Source: Dactylorhiza incarnata
Taxonomy: Eukaryota > Streptophyta > Magnoliopsida > Asparagales > Orchidaceae
NCBI GenBank assembly: GCA_033032865.1
Contig: JAWHQI010000049.1
Span: forward strand, 9,039,001 to 9,103,000
Length of the DNA: 64,000 nucleotides
Direction: 5' to 3'
The notes beneath the pieces were generated by a model. The model made no database searches and was not told where the DNA came from. It saw only the letters and a list, made by a program, of their open reading frames with translations. Shown in pieces: positions 10,855-21,279 of this stretch. The first letter of the stretch is position 1. Every line of letters begins with the position of its first letter. The position numbers were made by a program, and so were the translations under genes.

Positions 10855-11815
10855 GTATCAAATCATTTGCATGAAGTATAAACAATTAAAAATGAAATAT
10901 CAATAATCTACTTCATGATATGCTTATTTTTTTGTCTTTTTTTCTTGATCCAACATGCTATGGTCACTTTATATAACTTGTGATAAGACTTTCTCACATT
11001 AAGCCTAAATTTATTAATAAATCAAATCAAATGAAATTGAATAAAAAGTCATATTATTTTTCAAGTGGTCTATCTATTCCTTGGTTTCTATGCGTTCTAA
11101 ATTCATTACCTATAAAAGTCTTATATTATCATTATAAATTGAATACTAAATTTGTTATATGATATTAATCAAGACTAATGAAATAATTGTCAAAAATGAA
11201 CTTAAATGGAATATTAGGGGTCTTAGGCTAAAGAATAAAAGACGCAATTTTTTGCTTATCTTATTTAATATCTTTGCATCATTTGATAGCCCAATCAGTT
11301 TTAATCGTAAGTCATGAAAAATTGGAATCGAAAAATCGCAAAAATCATGAGTTGTAAACAAAAAATCTTAATTCTGTTGCAAGCCCCTAGCGTTAGTTTC
11401 TAACACCGGCGGTAGCATAATTACCTGAAAATTCTGATTTCTCTAAATATTAATTTCTAAAAATTTATATTACTGCTTTAATTATAATTCTCTTCTACTT
11501 CAGAAAAACTTATATATGTTTTTGGTCATATTCACAAAAATGAAAAAACAAAGAAAAATTGCAAAAATCATTGCAAATGACCAACATCTTCACAATTAAT
11601 ATTTCACTATAAATAATTAAAATAAATATGAATAATGTATCATATGATGAAGTAAAAGATAATTTATCTATCTAATGTTTAAAGTTTCAAATTATCATAA
11701 GAATTAAAGATCTTATTAAAATTCTTATAATAAATACAATTGGAATAGATTTCATTATTTTCATAACTACTAAAGATCTTATTGCTTCCAACATATAGTT
11801 TGTGAACATTATCAC
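10855..11815. other. AT-rich post-gag spacer, no gene
   Basis: The first 550 bases resemble the spacer after the family A gag. Around 11385-11415 there is a short TAGCGTTAG...CCGGCGGTAGC block of the same kind as in the LTR. From about 11450 the sequence is AT-rich without recognisable content. Confidence 0.5.
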
Positions 11816-12584
11816 TGTTACGGTCCGCACAGGGTTCCATTTTTGAACAGGCCTGCATGCCGTACACCCCAACCCATCTCCGCACATAGAGCGTGGTCCA
11901 TATGCAGCGGGTTGTTGAGGTTGGGATTTGAACCCGTGACCTCCTAGATAAAGGGACTTAGTGCCGGCCTTTATCACCAGTTGAGAGCGTCGCCGTGAAG
12001 TGTCATTAGGAAGATCTTGCAGCTGATTTGGTCTGGAAGCCCGAGTACCTCCATTGTGGCCAGGAAGTAGTTGACATGCTCATACAGACTCTCTGTTCCG
12101 TGAAACTTCTTACAATGCGGGAGCTTGAGCTAGGATGGAACTGGATACGCCTGGACCCATCCTGACAGGGGGGATTGCCCTAGCTAAGGTATGTCATCGT
12201 TTGGAACTTGCCCCATCGTTAGAGAGGCTGGCTTGCCGGTTGCGCCGATCCACTAGGGTAGGACAGATACCGTGATGGGCGCTCCCTCTCATGAGTTTGC
12301 AGGGTGGGTGGAACTGCCCGTGTCCGAAATTTCCTAATGAAAGTCCATTTCTGCCAGTCTCTATGAGAGATCGCTTTTAAAGCTAATCGGGAATGCTTGT
12401 TCCTACAGACGGCACTCAGTTGGTGATAAAGGCCTACACTAAGTCCCTTTATCTAGGAGGTCGTGGGTTCAAATCCCAACCTCAACAACCCGCTGCATAT
12501 GGACTGTGCTCCGTGTACGGAGATGGGTTGGGGTATACAGCCTGCAGGCCTGTTCAAAAATGAAATCCTGCGCGGAATGTAACA
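11816..12584. mobile_element. Inverted pair of SINE-like arms around a gypsy gag scrap
   Basis: The left arm (11816-11985) and right arm (12416-12584) are inverted copies of about 170 bp. Both start TGTTACRKTCCGC from the outside and run through GAACAGGCCTG, GGAGATGGGTTGGGGT and GTTGAGGTTGGGATTTGAAC. A 5-bp duplication, ATCAC, lies at 11811-11815 and 12585-12589. Read inward to outward each arm has TGGTGATAAAGG and GGTTCAAATCCC, resembling RNA polymerase III A and B boxes of tRNA-derived SINEs. The 430-bp centre encodes, on the minus strand, a Retrotrans_gag-like piece (FHGTESLYEHVNYF, then HGDALNW). The TSD suggests that the whole sandwich moved as one unit. Confidence 0.7.
11985..12125 (-). 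pseudogene. Gypsy gag fragment inside the SINE-like sandwich
   Basis: Minus-strand translation gives about 45 residues with the Ty3/gypsy Gag pattern: HCKKFHGTESLYEHVNYF, an intervening EVLGLPDQISCKIF and HGDALNW. The match is to the conserved core of the Retrotrans_gag family, F-x-G...Y...L...A-x-x-W. It runs straight into the left SINE-like arm, so it is truncated. Confidence 0.55.
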
Positions 12585-12775
12585 ATCACTATTAATCTTA
12601 TGACATAACATTGCATTCAAACTCTTCTTTCTAGCATTATCAACTAATAAATATTATTATCCATGCTAGTTATCTCATATTTCCATAATGAATTAGTTTT
12701 AAAGTAGAAACATTAAAAGTTAAAATTTATAATAACTATGTGACTTTAAAATTAAATATAATAAGAAAACAATCT
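12585..12775. other. AT-rich stretch, no gene
   Basis: This continues the flank interrupted by the SINE-like unit. The junction with the family C minus element lies near 12776 but shows no LTR end, so that element is truncated here. Confidence 0.4.
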
Positions 12776-15029
12776 CACATTAACTGAAATATCACACCTC
12801 TGAGTGGTCTGCATTCTTCTTGCACTAGGCACTGTTGGATTGAACCAGCAGTCTAAGGTAAAATGACCAATTTTTCCACAACACCAACACTCATACTTGT
12901 TGTATCTTCTCTTATGCCTCACCATATGGAAATGTTGGTGGGAAGGAGTGAAGAAAGCTGGCCTAACAGGCCTTGGGTGAACCTCACAAATGTGAGTATG
13001 TAGTTGAGCTGGTCTCACCACTTTTTGGGTCACCACCTTGGGAAGAGGCTTGGTGGGGACAGTCCTTCCCTTACTTTTGGGTGTTGATGCTGCAGATCCA
13101 TGGACATGAGGACCTGGATTCCTCATTGGAGTCTCTTCAAGGGGTGCTTTAAAAGCACTCAGCCCAAAAGCTGCTCTTCTATGTGTGTTAGAGGGTTTAC
13201 TGCCTCTTGTAGAGCAGTCATTGATCAGATGACCATATGCAGATTCCTGGTCAAAGAATTTTGATGCCAGTAACTTCTTCTTGAAAGAATGTTGGGCTTC
13301 AGAGGCCTTGCCCTTGACTGTCTTATTACCAAATCATGCACCACCTCTGAATGGTGCAGAGAATCTGTCAATGATGGGAAGGATAGTCTTGGGCTTTGAG
13401 AAGCTGACAATAATTCTCTTCTCAGCCAACATAATTTCCTCAAGGTCCTTAATGACCTTGTTCTTCTGACCCAACTCAGCATTTTTGAGCATTGTGACTT
13501 CCTTGAGTTTGTACATTTCTTTGCTCATAGCAGTCAACTTTTCAGCTGTCTCTTGGAGCTCAGATTGGGTAGATTTTAGGGATGCTAACTCCTTAGATTG
13601 AGCTCTAAGAAGCTTTTTACTTCTTTTCAAAGCAATCCACAAGCTTCATTATGTTGCACTAGTTCAGATTCAATCTCATGTGTGGATCTTGAGGGTATGT
13701 TGTTGCAAGTATATTCACACTTACTATCATGCACAGAATCTACCATTGATTCAGAATCAGAGACAGATACGGGAGCTCTAATAAATACCTTCCCAAGAGA
13801 GGTGTTCTCATCCTGGATTTCTTCAGTTATGGCCATGAGGTTAATGAGAGCTTCCTCCTCAATTTTTGATGAATGTGAATCAGAATCACCGAGTGTTCTG
13901 CTTTTCTTAGTAATGAATCCTTTCTCATATTTCTTTTTGTCCCTTAGAATTCTTCTAATATCATTCTTCTTTGATTCTCTCTTCTTGGAGGGGCAGTCAG
14001 CAATCATGTGACATGTCTTCTTGCAGTGATAACAAACTAAGTTAGTCAAATCAAATTCACTGAGTTTAGATTTATACCTTGCCTCCCTTGAAGATTTGGG
14101 TTTGTCATGTTGACCAGTTCTTCTTGAGCTGGAGAAGGATGTCCTATGGCTGCCTCTTCTCCTTCTAGACATCATCGTTTTGAACTGCTTGGAGAAGAGT
14201 GCCAATTCATTATCAGTGTCATCAGATTCTGATGTGCTTGCATCAGAAGCTTCACTGTCTTCAGAGATATTTTGAATTATAGGAGTCTTGTCCTTGGTAC
14301 TTCTCATGCTTTCAGCCTTAAGAGCCATGGGCCTTTCTCTGGTGCTCCCCCTTGAGTTTTCTTCTTCAGCTTTTCTAGTGTTAAGCTGAAGTTCATAAGC
14401 CAACACTTTACCATACAAATTTTTAGGCTCCATATTGCCTGACTGGCCCATCTCCATGATGGCACAAACATTAATATCCCATTCCTTAGTGAGGGATCTA
14501 AGGAATTTGTCATTGAGGTCTGAGTTTGTAAACTCCCTTCCATAAATTTTCAAGCCATTTATAATCTTAAAAAATTTCTCATAATAGTTGGATATATTTT
14601 CACTCTTGCCCTGCTTGAAAGCCTCATACTCTTGGTTTAGAAGTGACTTCCTATCATCCTTTACTTCTCCAGTTCCCTCCATGTAGACCACCAAGGAATC
14701 CCACATTTCTTTTGCTATTTTGCAATGAATTAAGTTCTGAAATGTAGAATCATCAATTGCATTTACAAGTATGTGTTTTGCTCTCTTGTCCATTGTTTCC
14801 GGGTCTAATTCATCCTTGGTGCACTAAGACAAAGATTTAGGGACTGAAGGAGTTGCTGGAGTCATTAAAACAGTCATCGGAACATAAGGTCCCTCTTCAA
14901 CAACCATGAATATTTTGGGATCTGAAGCTTCCATGAACAGCCTGACTCTTTGCTTCCAGATGACAAAGTTCTCTTTGGTGCAAATGGGCAGCTCATTGAT
15001 CTCATCTCTTTATGATGCTCACCAGCCAT
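12776..15029 (-). pseudogene. Family C gag, decayed
   Basis: The first Met is at 15029 (MAGEHHK...). A frameshift follows within about ten codons, and a TAG lies just upstream of the ATG at 14793. The open part 14793-13627 (388 codons) contains the UBN2-type Gag core (IHCKIAKEMWDSLVVYMEGT), a Ser/Asp-rich linker and one zinc knuckle, CYHCKKTCHMIADC. After a stop and frameshift, 13642-13334 encodes a coiled coil (SKKLLRAQSKELASLKSTQS). A second knuckle, CWCCGKIGHFTLDC, follows near 12890-12850. SIRE Gag proteins are long with this coiled-coil layout. It is truncated before pol. Confidence 0.85.
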
Positions 15030-15096
15030 TGAATGATCACAACCCAATAAACTTGTAGATCTTGTTCTAAGTTGCTAAGCCTTTGAACTCAATCTC

Positions 15097-15108
15097 GCTT
15101 TGATACCA
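15097..15108 (-). other. Family C (minus) primer-binding site
   Basis: On the minus strand TGGTATCAAAGC lies two bases inside the LTR. It is one base off the usual TGGTATCAGAGC tRNA-Met site. Confidence 0.8.
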
Positions 15109-15344
15109 ATTGAAAGATATTGGTTTGATTATACTACACCTAGAGAGGGGGGGGGGGTGATTAGGTGTTTTCAAAGTTAATTGCTACTTTAAAATCTAGC
15201 TAGCATAGCACAAAAGCAACACAGAAAACACATATGATTTACTGTGGTTCCCTACAAGACAATGTGTCTAGAGGTAGTCCACTGTCCCTCCCACCTACCT
15301 AGCAATGATCTTGACTATACAACTCTCCCACTTCTCAGATCTCT

Positions 15345-15560
15345 TCTCAATAAGCAGATCTTACAACTCAGGCTCACAAAGAACCCTGCCAACAACTCAG
15401 ACTTTACAAGTCTTACAACAACTCAGATCTTCACTAAGATCCTACCAAACTCAGGCTCACAAAGAACCCTACAAAACTCAGGCTCACACAAAACACTACC
15501 AACTCAGATCTATTACAAGATCCTACAAGCTCAGGCTCACAAAGAACCCTACAGAATAAT
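15345..15560. repeat. Tandem AACTCAGGCTCACAAAGAAC units in family C LTR
   Basis: Six to eight degenerate direct units of about 25 bases alternate AACTCAGGCTCACAAAGAAC with AACTCAGATCTT...CTTAC variants. The same structure in the opposite orientation (GAGTTGTAGGGTTG, CTGAGCTGTAGGATT) occurs in the plus-strand LTR at 63590-63790, so it belongs to the LTR family. Confidence 0.75.
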
Positions 15561-15861
15561 ACAGATGTGTTTGTTGTTGTAGAAGAGAAGGATTCAAGAT
15601 AAAAGCTTTGATTGAGCAGACTTCGCCTTCTTCTTGCAGATGTAAGTCCAGAGATCTTGTGAATCACTACACCTTTCTGTTGAATCTTCTTCTTAGATGA
15701 TAGATGCACTTCTTGCAAAGGAAGAAGATTCTTTCTTGTCTTCTCAGCAAAGTGATGAAGACCTTCTACTTGAGCTCTTTTCTTCTTTTCTTTTCTTGAT
15801 CAGAATCAGTATTAGTGTAAGAGAGAAAGTCAAGTCTCCATTTTTGAAATCGAAGGTCTTT

Positions 15862-15874
15862 CCATTTATATACC
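15862..15874 (-). promoter_or_regulatory. Candidate TATA box of family C (minus) LTR
   Basis: Minus-strand GGTATATAAATGG lies about 270 bases upstream, in the transcription direction, of the CG-poor repeat block and downstream of the CGATATCGTC array, as expected for a U3 promoter. Confidence 0.5.
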
Positions 15875-16139
15875 TATGCAATTTTGCATAAAGGTCCTTA
15901 TTGATTATTCCATAATCAATTTTCCTGTTTGAAAATGTTGACAGAATTGGCATAATATTTTATCATAAATGTATTGCCGTTCTTGGAACTTGCAGAATAT
16001 AAAAGTAATAATATTCTTCATTAAATATTGTGCAACGACTATATTCTGTAGAGAAAATATCATTTATTACTCCTTGATTAAAGCACAAGATGAGCGGCAT
16101 GAACATTCACTGCATTTCAATTTCTGAGAAAGTCGGCGC

Positions 16140-16665
16140 ATTAAATGCACCTCAGCATCTATTACGACGATAAATTTCTTCTAGACAATATCGTCTTGAT
16201 CATCTCAACGTTATGTAATCTTCACGACGATATCGCCGACATTCTTCTTTCTTCAAGACTTTACTTGATATCTCAACGATATTGCTTCTACTAGACGATA
16301 TAAAATCAATAAGTCGATGTCATCTACATAATCTTCTACACGAAATAATTTCTTCTAACTTCAAGACGATATGTCTTTTTCAAGACTTATACTTGTTATC
16401 TCAACGATACTGCTTCTTCTAGACAATATCGTCGAGACATTTGAACTTAGCTTTCTCAACGATAAGGTTTCTTCAAGACGATATCGTCGAGACTGTCTCG
16501 ACGATATGTTTCCTTTCTCAACGATTTATCTGCTAAGTCTTGAGACGATATTTTGCTTAGTGAATCCTTATTACTTTTATGGTATTGATATTAGTGATGG
16601 AGCTTTGATGCATTTCAACAATATGTGTATCATCTCAACGATATGTCTAGTCCTTGACGATTTTG
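16140..16665. repeat. CGACGATATCGTCG array in family C (minus) LTR
   Basis: Many dispersed copies of ACGATATCGTC and shorter CAACGATA / GACGATAT forms alternate with TTCTTC-rich spacers. The core is a palindrome (GACGATATCGTC). Intact or nearly intact palindromes occur near 16220, 16430, 16480 and 16500. The array lies in U3. Confidence 0.7.
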
Positions 16666-16800
16666 GACTTAGAAAATTACTGGACATATAATTTATCCTC
16701 TGCAGTCATAAATAAAATATACCATCAAATACATATTGCATTTATCATTGATCTGAGCACTTCTTCAAATCAGGAACATTGTTGGGCACTGTTCCCAATA

Positions 16801-17782
16801 GAAGAGATCAATAAGTTCACTAAGGTTGAGGATGTTGTCCATCCTGGGTTAGCAGTCCAAAAGGACCCAGTTGAAGCTGAGAAGGAACTGAACCAAGAAG
16901 AGTTTGTTGTCAACACAAGCAGAGATATGTTAGTTGTTGAAGCATTCATTATTCCTGAGGATGAATTGAGATAATCTTCCATCAGAAGATCTCCTCCCCT
17001 GTTTGATGAGGCAGAAGGAATGGAAGTCTGTCTATATGAAGCGATGAAGAATAAAGCTAAGGGAAAACCTGAAAAGCCTAGCTCCTCCACAGGACAAATG
17101 CTAGAAGATTCCTTACTACTGCTCCAGATAAGGATGCTCTTGTATAAGCAAAGAATTAAGCTTGAAGGCTATGTTGACACTGCTGTCAATGACTTAAGAA
17201 GAGACCTGTCCGGTGAGCCTGCTGGTCTAAGAATAGAGATGAAGTATCTGCAAGAGAACACGATCAATTTATTTGATAAAGCTGCTCCAGTAGTAGATCA
17301 CACTGCCAAATAGCTAGAACTCACTCACAAGGGTCTAGCTGATATCATTGAAAATCAGTATGCAACATCTGACAATCTAGAGAAAGCCTTCACAGCTACT
17401 GGCAGGCAAATGACTAAGCATAAAAGAATCATCCAAGAAAGACCGGATCTCTGTAGTAAGGAGCTGGATAGTCATCTACTTAAAACTAAGAATCGTCTGA
17501 AAGATGGAATCCGCATGTTAAATGACAAATTCTCAATCTTCAGGGAAATCTGCAAATGGACATATCAGAAGAAGTCATAAAGGGGGAGAAATCTATGATA
17601 AAGGCTAGTGGTGAGCATGTCATATCGACCTTTAATAAAATCAGGGAAGCAATGAATCTCCCTCCAATTTTCTATGATGAGCTTATTGATACATCTGCTA
17701 ATGCACATGCTGCTGCTGTTGAACAAAGGAAAGGAAAAGAGATTGCTGATGAAGATAAGACAGTTAAGAAAAAGGAGATATA
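16801..17782 (+). pseudogene. Extra coiled-coil ORF between pol and 3' LTR (family C)
   Basis: One frame runs from about 16801 to 17579, broken by TAA at 16972-16974 and TAG at 17311-17313; both could come from Gln codons by C-to-T change. It then shifts frame near 17550 and continues to 17782, about 325 codons in all. Content is acidic at first (KVEDVVHPGLAVQKDPVEAE), then helical and charged (RIKLEGYVDTAVNDLRRDL). No enzyme motif is seen. It sits where SIRE elements carry an extra, sometimes env-like, ORF. I see no clear signal peptide or membrane segment, so I do not call it an envelope protein. Confidence 0.5.
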
Positions 17783-18092
17783 AAGAAGAAATTGAAAAGA
17801 AATAAGATTATGAGCAATGGAGTCCTAAATAAAGGGAAATAATCTTAAGTGCATGAGAGCACATCAAAACAAATAAGACTGAGATGAGCAAATTGTATAG
17901 AACCCATGAATGGACAAAGCATGAAAATCAAGAAGAGCTAAGAAAAAAACCACAAAAGAGACAAGCTGGTAGGAAGGATCCCAGCAGATGCACAAGAGCC
18001 ACTCAAATATCATTATAAGCCCAATGGCTATTTCACTAGGCAATCTGAAAAGAAACAGGAGGTTGATGCTAAGAGAGCAAGAAGTGGAATAG
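16801..18092 (+). mobile_element. Family C (plus): 3' interior fragment
   Basis: This plus-strand fragment carries a decayed coiled-coil ORF and a spacer. It is interrupted at 18092 by the Athila insertion (TSD AATAG) and resumes at 41193, leading into a polypurine tract and the family C 3' LTR. Its upstream pol is not in the window; the fragment abuts the minus-strand family C LTR at 16800. Confidence 0.65.
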
Positions 18093-18264
18093 TGATGAGT
18101 AGTATTTATGCATATTTTAATTTTAGTATTTAGTCTACTTTTAATTTAAAATTGCAAATATTATTTATATCTTAGTTTAAAATCACTTCTTTTATAATTT
18201 CTGTTCTAAATGTAATTTTACTTTTATTTTTGCAGAATTTTGGGAAAAATTGGAGAAAATCACA

Positions 18265-18860
18265 AGTCACGCCCTCAGTCACGCTCGTGACCAAGGGCGT
18301 GTAACCTAAAGATCTGCGTTCGACGAAATTGGAGCCGCGTTCGACAAAAGTTCTCTGCCGCTGCGTTCGACGAAAGATCTCTGCCCTTGCGTTCGACGAA
18401 ATTGGAGCTGCATTCGACGAAAGTTCTCTGCCGCTGCGTTCGACAAAAGTTCTCTTCCGTTGCGTTCGACGAAAGATCTCTGCCCCTGCGTTCGACGAAA
18501 TCGGAGCTCCATTCGACGAACGCTCTCCGTCCCTGCGTTCGACGAAGCCTGAGCTGAGTTCGACGATCGCGTTCTGCCGCGCCGAATTCTATCTCACGCT
18601 GCATTAATTGAAGCCGCCCAGGAACACGCCCATGACCCGAAATGTCACGCCCGTGAACCGATATGTCACGCCCGTGACTTTCCCGTGTGATCCCTACTCT
18701 TCCGCGCCGAATTCCAGCCCATGTTGCATTTAATGAAGCCGCCCAAGTACACGCCCGTGACCAAAGTTACACGGGCGTGTAATGTCCGAATGTCTCCCGC
18801 CGTCACGCAAAGTCCATGGCACTGTCAGATCTGATGTCAGTAATGTTTGCACGCCCTAGG
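18265..18860. repeat. GTTCGACGAA and CACGCCCGTGAC arrays in Athila LTR
   Basis: About ten units of GCGTTCGACGAAA followed by TTGGAGCTG or GTTCTCTGCCGCT run from 18307 to 18560. Repeated CACGCCCGTGACC / ACACGGGCGTGTAA units flank them at 18268-18300 and 18620-18785. Several units are inverted with respect to each other. The arrays lie upstream of the TATA box. Apparent open frames here are repeat artefacts. Confidence 0.8.
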
Positions 18861-18881
18861 CGTGCAACTTGAAATTTTTTG

Positions 18882-18890
18882 CTATAAATT
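18882..18890 (+). promoter_or_regulatory. Athila 5' LTR TATA box
   Basis: CTATAAATT followed by CAGAGGCTCTCC is also present in the 3' LTR at 40572-40580. Its position downstream of the CG-rich arrays fits a U3 promoter. Confidence 0.65.
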
Positions 18891-19504
18891 CAGAGGCTCT
18901 CCTTGAGTCTAGGGTTCAGAATTTTGGAGATGGGGAAGTGCTGCTAGAGCTGTTAGTGAGTTTTTCAAGTTCATGTTCATGTAATTCTTAAGCTTTCATG
19001 TTCTCTCTTTTCCTTTCATGCAATGTTTTAATGTAACTTTCATGTACTAGTTTTTCTTAAGCTTGTAATCTTAATTTCCCTTGCCTTGTAATCTCTTCTT
19101 AAGCTTGTAATCGTTTTGGTTTTCAATAAAATTAAGTTTGCTTTCTTTCATGTTCTCTTTCTCCTTAAGCACTCTTCATTTCATGCAATGTTAATTTTTC
19201 TTTTCTTTTTCCCCCTCCACTATGTTTGAGCTTTAAGCCTTTTTATTTTCGTTTAATCTTTTCATTTAGCTTGCATTTTGTCTTTTTTTTTAGCAAAACA
19301 ACCCTCAAAATTTCGTCGATAAGATAATGGTGACTTTCCTCGAAGTAGAAGTAATCAACGCGCCCCGTGGAATACGGCCTTGATATTCCTAAATATCCTA
19401 TACTATAGACGATAAGGTACACTTGCCTTAATCGGATATAGTTTTGGAGAAAATCTTCAAACCTTCACTTAATTTCAAAACACGGAATTTCTATATCAAG
19501 TTTT

Positions 19505-19522
19505 TGGCGCCGTTGCCGGGGA
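19505..19522 (+). other. Athila primer-binding site (tRNA-Asp)
   Basis: TGGCGCCGTTGCCGGGGA complements the 3' end of tRNA-Asp, the classical Athila primer. It lies six bases after the LTR. Confidence 0.92.
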
Positions 19523-19657
19523 CCTTGCGTAGATATTTTGAAAAGAGGATAGCTATTAATTTTATCATGGTTCTTTTTATTTTATTTTGCTTTTTCTAAA
19601 TTTCAAAAAAGAAAAAAAAATTAGTTTTTCCTTTTTCCTTTCTTTTCTTTCTAGTGT

Positions 19658-21279
19658 ATGTCCCGAGGTAGCGCTTCGAATATTCCTTTTGATCCAGAGA
19701 TCGAGCGAACCCTTTTTAGGCGCCGCCGTTCTCATGATAAGGATAATCAATTAGATTTCGAAGAGTCGATCGGGGACACTAACACAGCGAATATGGATCA
19801 TAATCTTAACGAGCCAAATCCTGATGAGGACGCGCAACGAACAATGTCCTATTATGCGCGGCCGAATTTGGATGGCACACAGTCAAGTATTGTTCACCCC
19901 GCAGTGGCGAACAATAATTTTGAGATCAAGTCCAGCATCATACAAATGGTGCAACAATCAGTGACCTTCGATGGTCAACCGGACGAAGATCCAAATTCAC
20001 ATATTTCTTACTTTCTTGAAATTTGTGATACTTTTAAAATCAATGGCGTCACTGATGACGCCATTCGATTGCGTCTTTTTCCTTTTTCTTTGCGGTCTAA
20101 GGCCAAGCAGTGGCTGGGCTCCCTACCTAGGGGATCCATCACTACATGGGCCGAAATGGTGGAAAAATTTCTCAATAAATATTTCCCGCCTTCAAAGACC
20201 GCTAAATTGCGCACGGATATTGCGTCATTTATGCAAATCAACTCGGAGACTCTCTATGACACATGGGAGCGCTTCGAGGAGCTTTTGCGTAGATGCCCTC
20301 ACCATACACTTCCCACTTGGCAACAAGTGCAAATTTTTTATAATGGCTTAAATCTCTCAACAAGACAAATGATTGATGCGGGCGCCGGGGGGACATTAAA
20401 TAACAAAACCCCGAACGCCGCTCAAGAGCTTTTCGAAGAGATGGCCATGAATGCGTACCAATGAAACATGCCCCGAGCGCGGCCTAACAAGCCAGCCAGA
20501 ATTTTTGAAATCGACGCAAACACAAATTTGGCTTAACAAAGCAAGTGGCGGAGATGTCTGCTTCCTCCGCCACTCCTCCTTGGGCTAATAACGTTTTAAT
20601 TGAAGAACATGTTGACAACATGGGAAATCCGCCTCGGCCTTCCTATAACCCCAACACCGCTCCGTATAACAACACATACAATGCGGGTTATAGGAATCAT
20701 CCGAATTTCTCATGGAGCAACCAAGGAAATGCTCAGCGCCCTATGAATCTAAATCAACCCCCGCCCCCCACCCCTAATCAACTTCTTAACTTAACTCCGC
20801 CTCAAAATTTGATTTCTCAAAATTTTAATCCACCCGGTTTTCCACCGCAACAGCAAAAACTCTCTCCGCTTGAAGAGGTTTTTGCAAAATATGTTGCTAC
20901 AAATGAAACGAACATCCGGAACCTTACCGGATCGATCAAAAATTTAGAGAATCAAGTGGGCCAGCTCGCAAAGATGATTTTTGAGCGTCAACAAGGAGCA
21001 CTACCGGGGAATACAGAGCAAAATCCAAAGGAGAGCGCGCACGCGATTACACTATGTAGCGGGAAGGAGGTGGTTTCAAAACAGGACGAACCCAAGGTAA
21101 TTTCCTCTCCTCCTACTACTTTTAATTTATCTTTGAATTTGCCCGCTACGTTAGCTCCGCACGCTTCTCTTTCAGCTCCGCACGCTTCTATTTTAAATCC
21201 GCGCGCTCCTACTTCTAATATTCCGTATCCATCTAAATTTAAAAATGAGTGCGCCGAAAAAAATATAAGAAATTTTTAG
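19658..21279 (+). pseudogene. Athila gag, broken
   Basis: The ATG at 19658 (MSRGSASNIPFD) opens 268 codons with the Retrotrans_gag core (FPFSLRSKAKQWLGSLP, KFLNKYFPPSK, WERFEELLRRCP). TGA at 20462-20464 stands where Athila Gag normally has Trp after MAMNAYQ. The frame then meets TAA near 20534 and shifts; it continues from 20545 with a Pro/Asn-rich linker and a coiled segment (NETNIRNLTGSIKNLENQVG), ending at 21279. A further frameshift in an A-rich run near 21255 leads into protease. Confidence 0.9.

Larger units (their letters stand above)
7970..11450 (+). mobile_element. Family A-prime: truncated SIRE-like copia, LTR and gag only
   Basis: A 1574-bp 5' LTR, a tRNA-Met primer site and a decayed gag are followed by about 600 bp matching the post-gag interior of the family A element near 51374-51780. 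The shared features are ATATGCTT/ATATGCC-type spacers and a TAGCGTTAG/CGGCGGTAGC block near 11388. No protease, integrase, RT or RNase H and no 3' LTR are present. Where it ends is unclear; homology fades after about 11450. Gag-only content suggests a non-autonomous lineage, as in family A. Confidence 0.7.
12776..16800 (-). mobile_element. Family C (minus): 5' half of a SIRE-like copia
   Basis: Read on the minus strand it has a 1690-bp 5' LTR (16800 to 15111), a tRNA-Met-type primer site (15108-15097) and a long gag ending near 12776, just before protease should begin. The pol region and 3' LTR are missing. The LTR is the same family as the plus-strand LTR pieces at 41458, 48416 and 63034. 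Confidence 0.85.
15111..16800 (-). repeat. Family C (minus) 5' LTR
   Basis: On the plus strand it runs from TGAAAGATATTGG to GTTCCCAATA. Read on the minus strand its start, TATTGGGAACAGTGCCC, corresponds to TGTTGGGGACATTACCC of the plus-strand family C LTR at 41458, with the second base changed from G to A. It contains an 11-G run (15147-15157), tandem repeats (15345-15560), a TATA box and a CGATATCGTCG array. Confidence 0.85.
18093..19498 (+). repeat. Athila 5' LTR
   Basis: The 1406-bp LTR runs from TGATGAGTAG to TTTCTATATCA. It carries the complete GTTCGACGAAA array, which is mostly deleted from the 3' LTR. It lacks a short GTCACGCCCGTGACC segment that the 3' LTR keeps near 40531. Confidence 0.93.

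Noticed and set aside
12418..12500. A functional tRNA gene at GGTGATAAAGG...GGTTCAAATCCC
   Set aside because: Only A- and B-box-like stretches are present. No cloverleaf can be drawn, and the sequence is part of a longer inverted repeat.
15345..15560. CRISPR-like array
   Set aside because: Repeats are degenerate, have no unique spacers of constant length and lie in a plant LTR; the same holds for 27125-27282 and 32716-32826.
16801..17782. Envelope protein gene
   Set aside because: It is at the right place, but no signal peptide, membrane anchor or known env-like motif could be seen.
18275..18607. Open frames on both strands across the Athila LTR array
   Set aside because: They follow the GTTCGACGAA repeat and give repetitive peptides (FVERRGRD, AFDE) without a domain.
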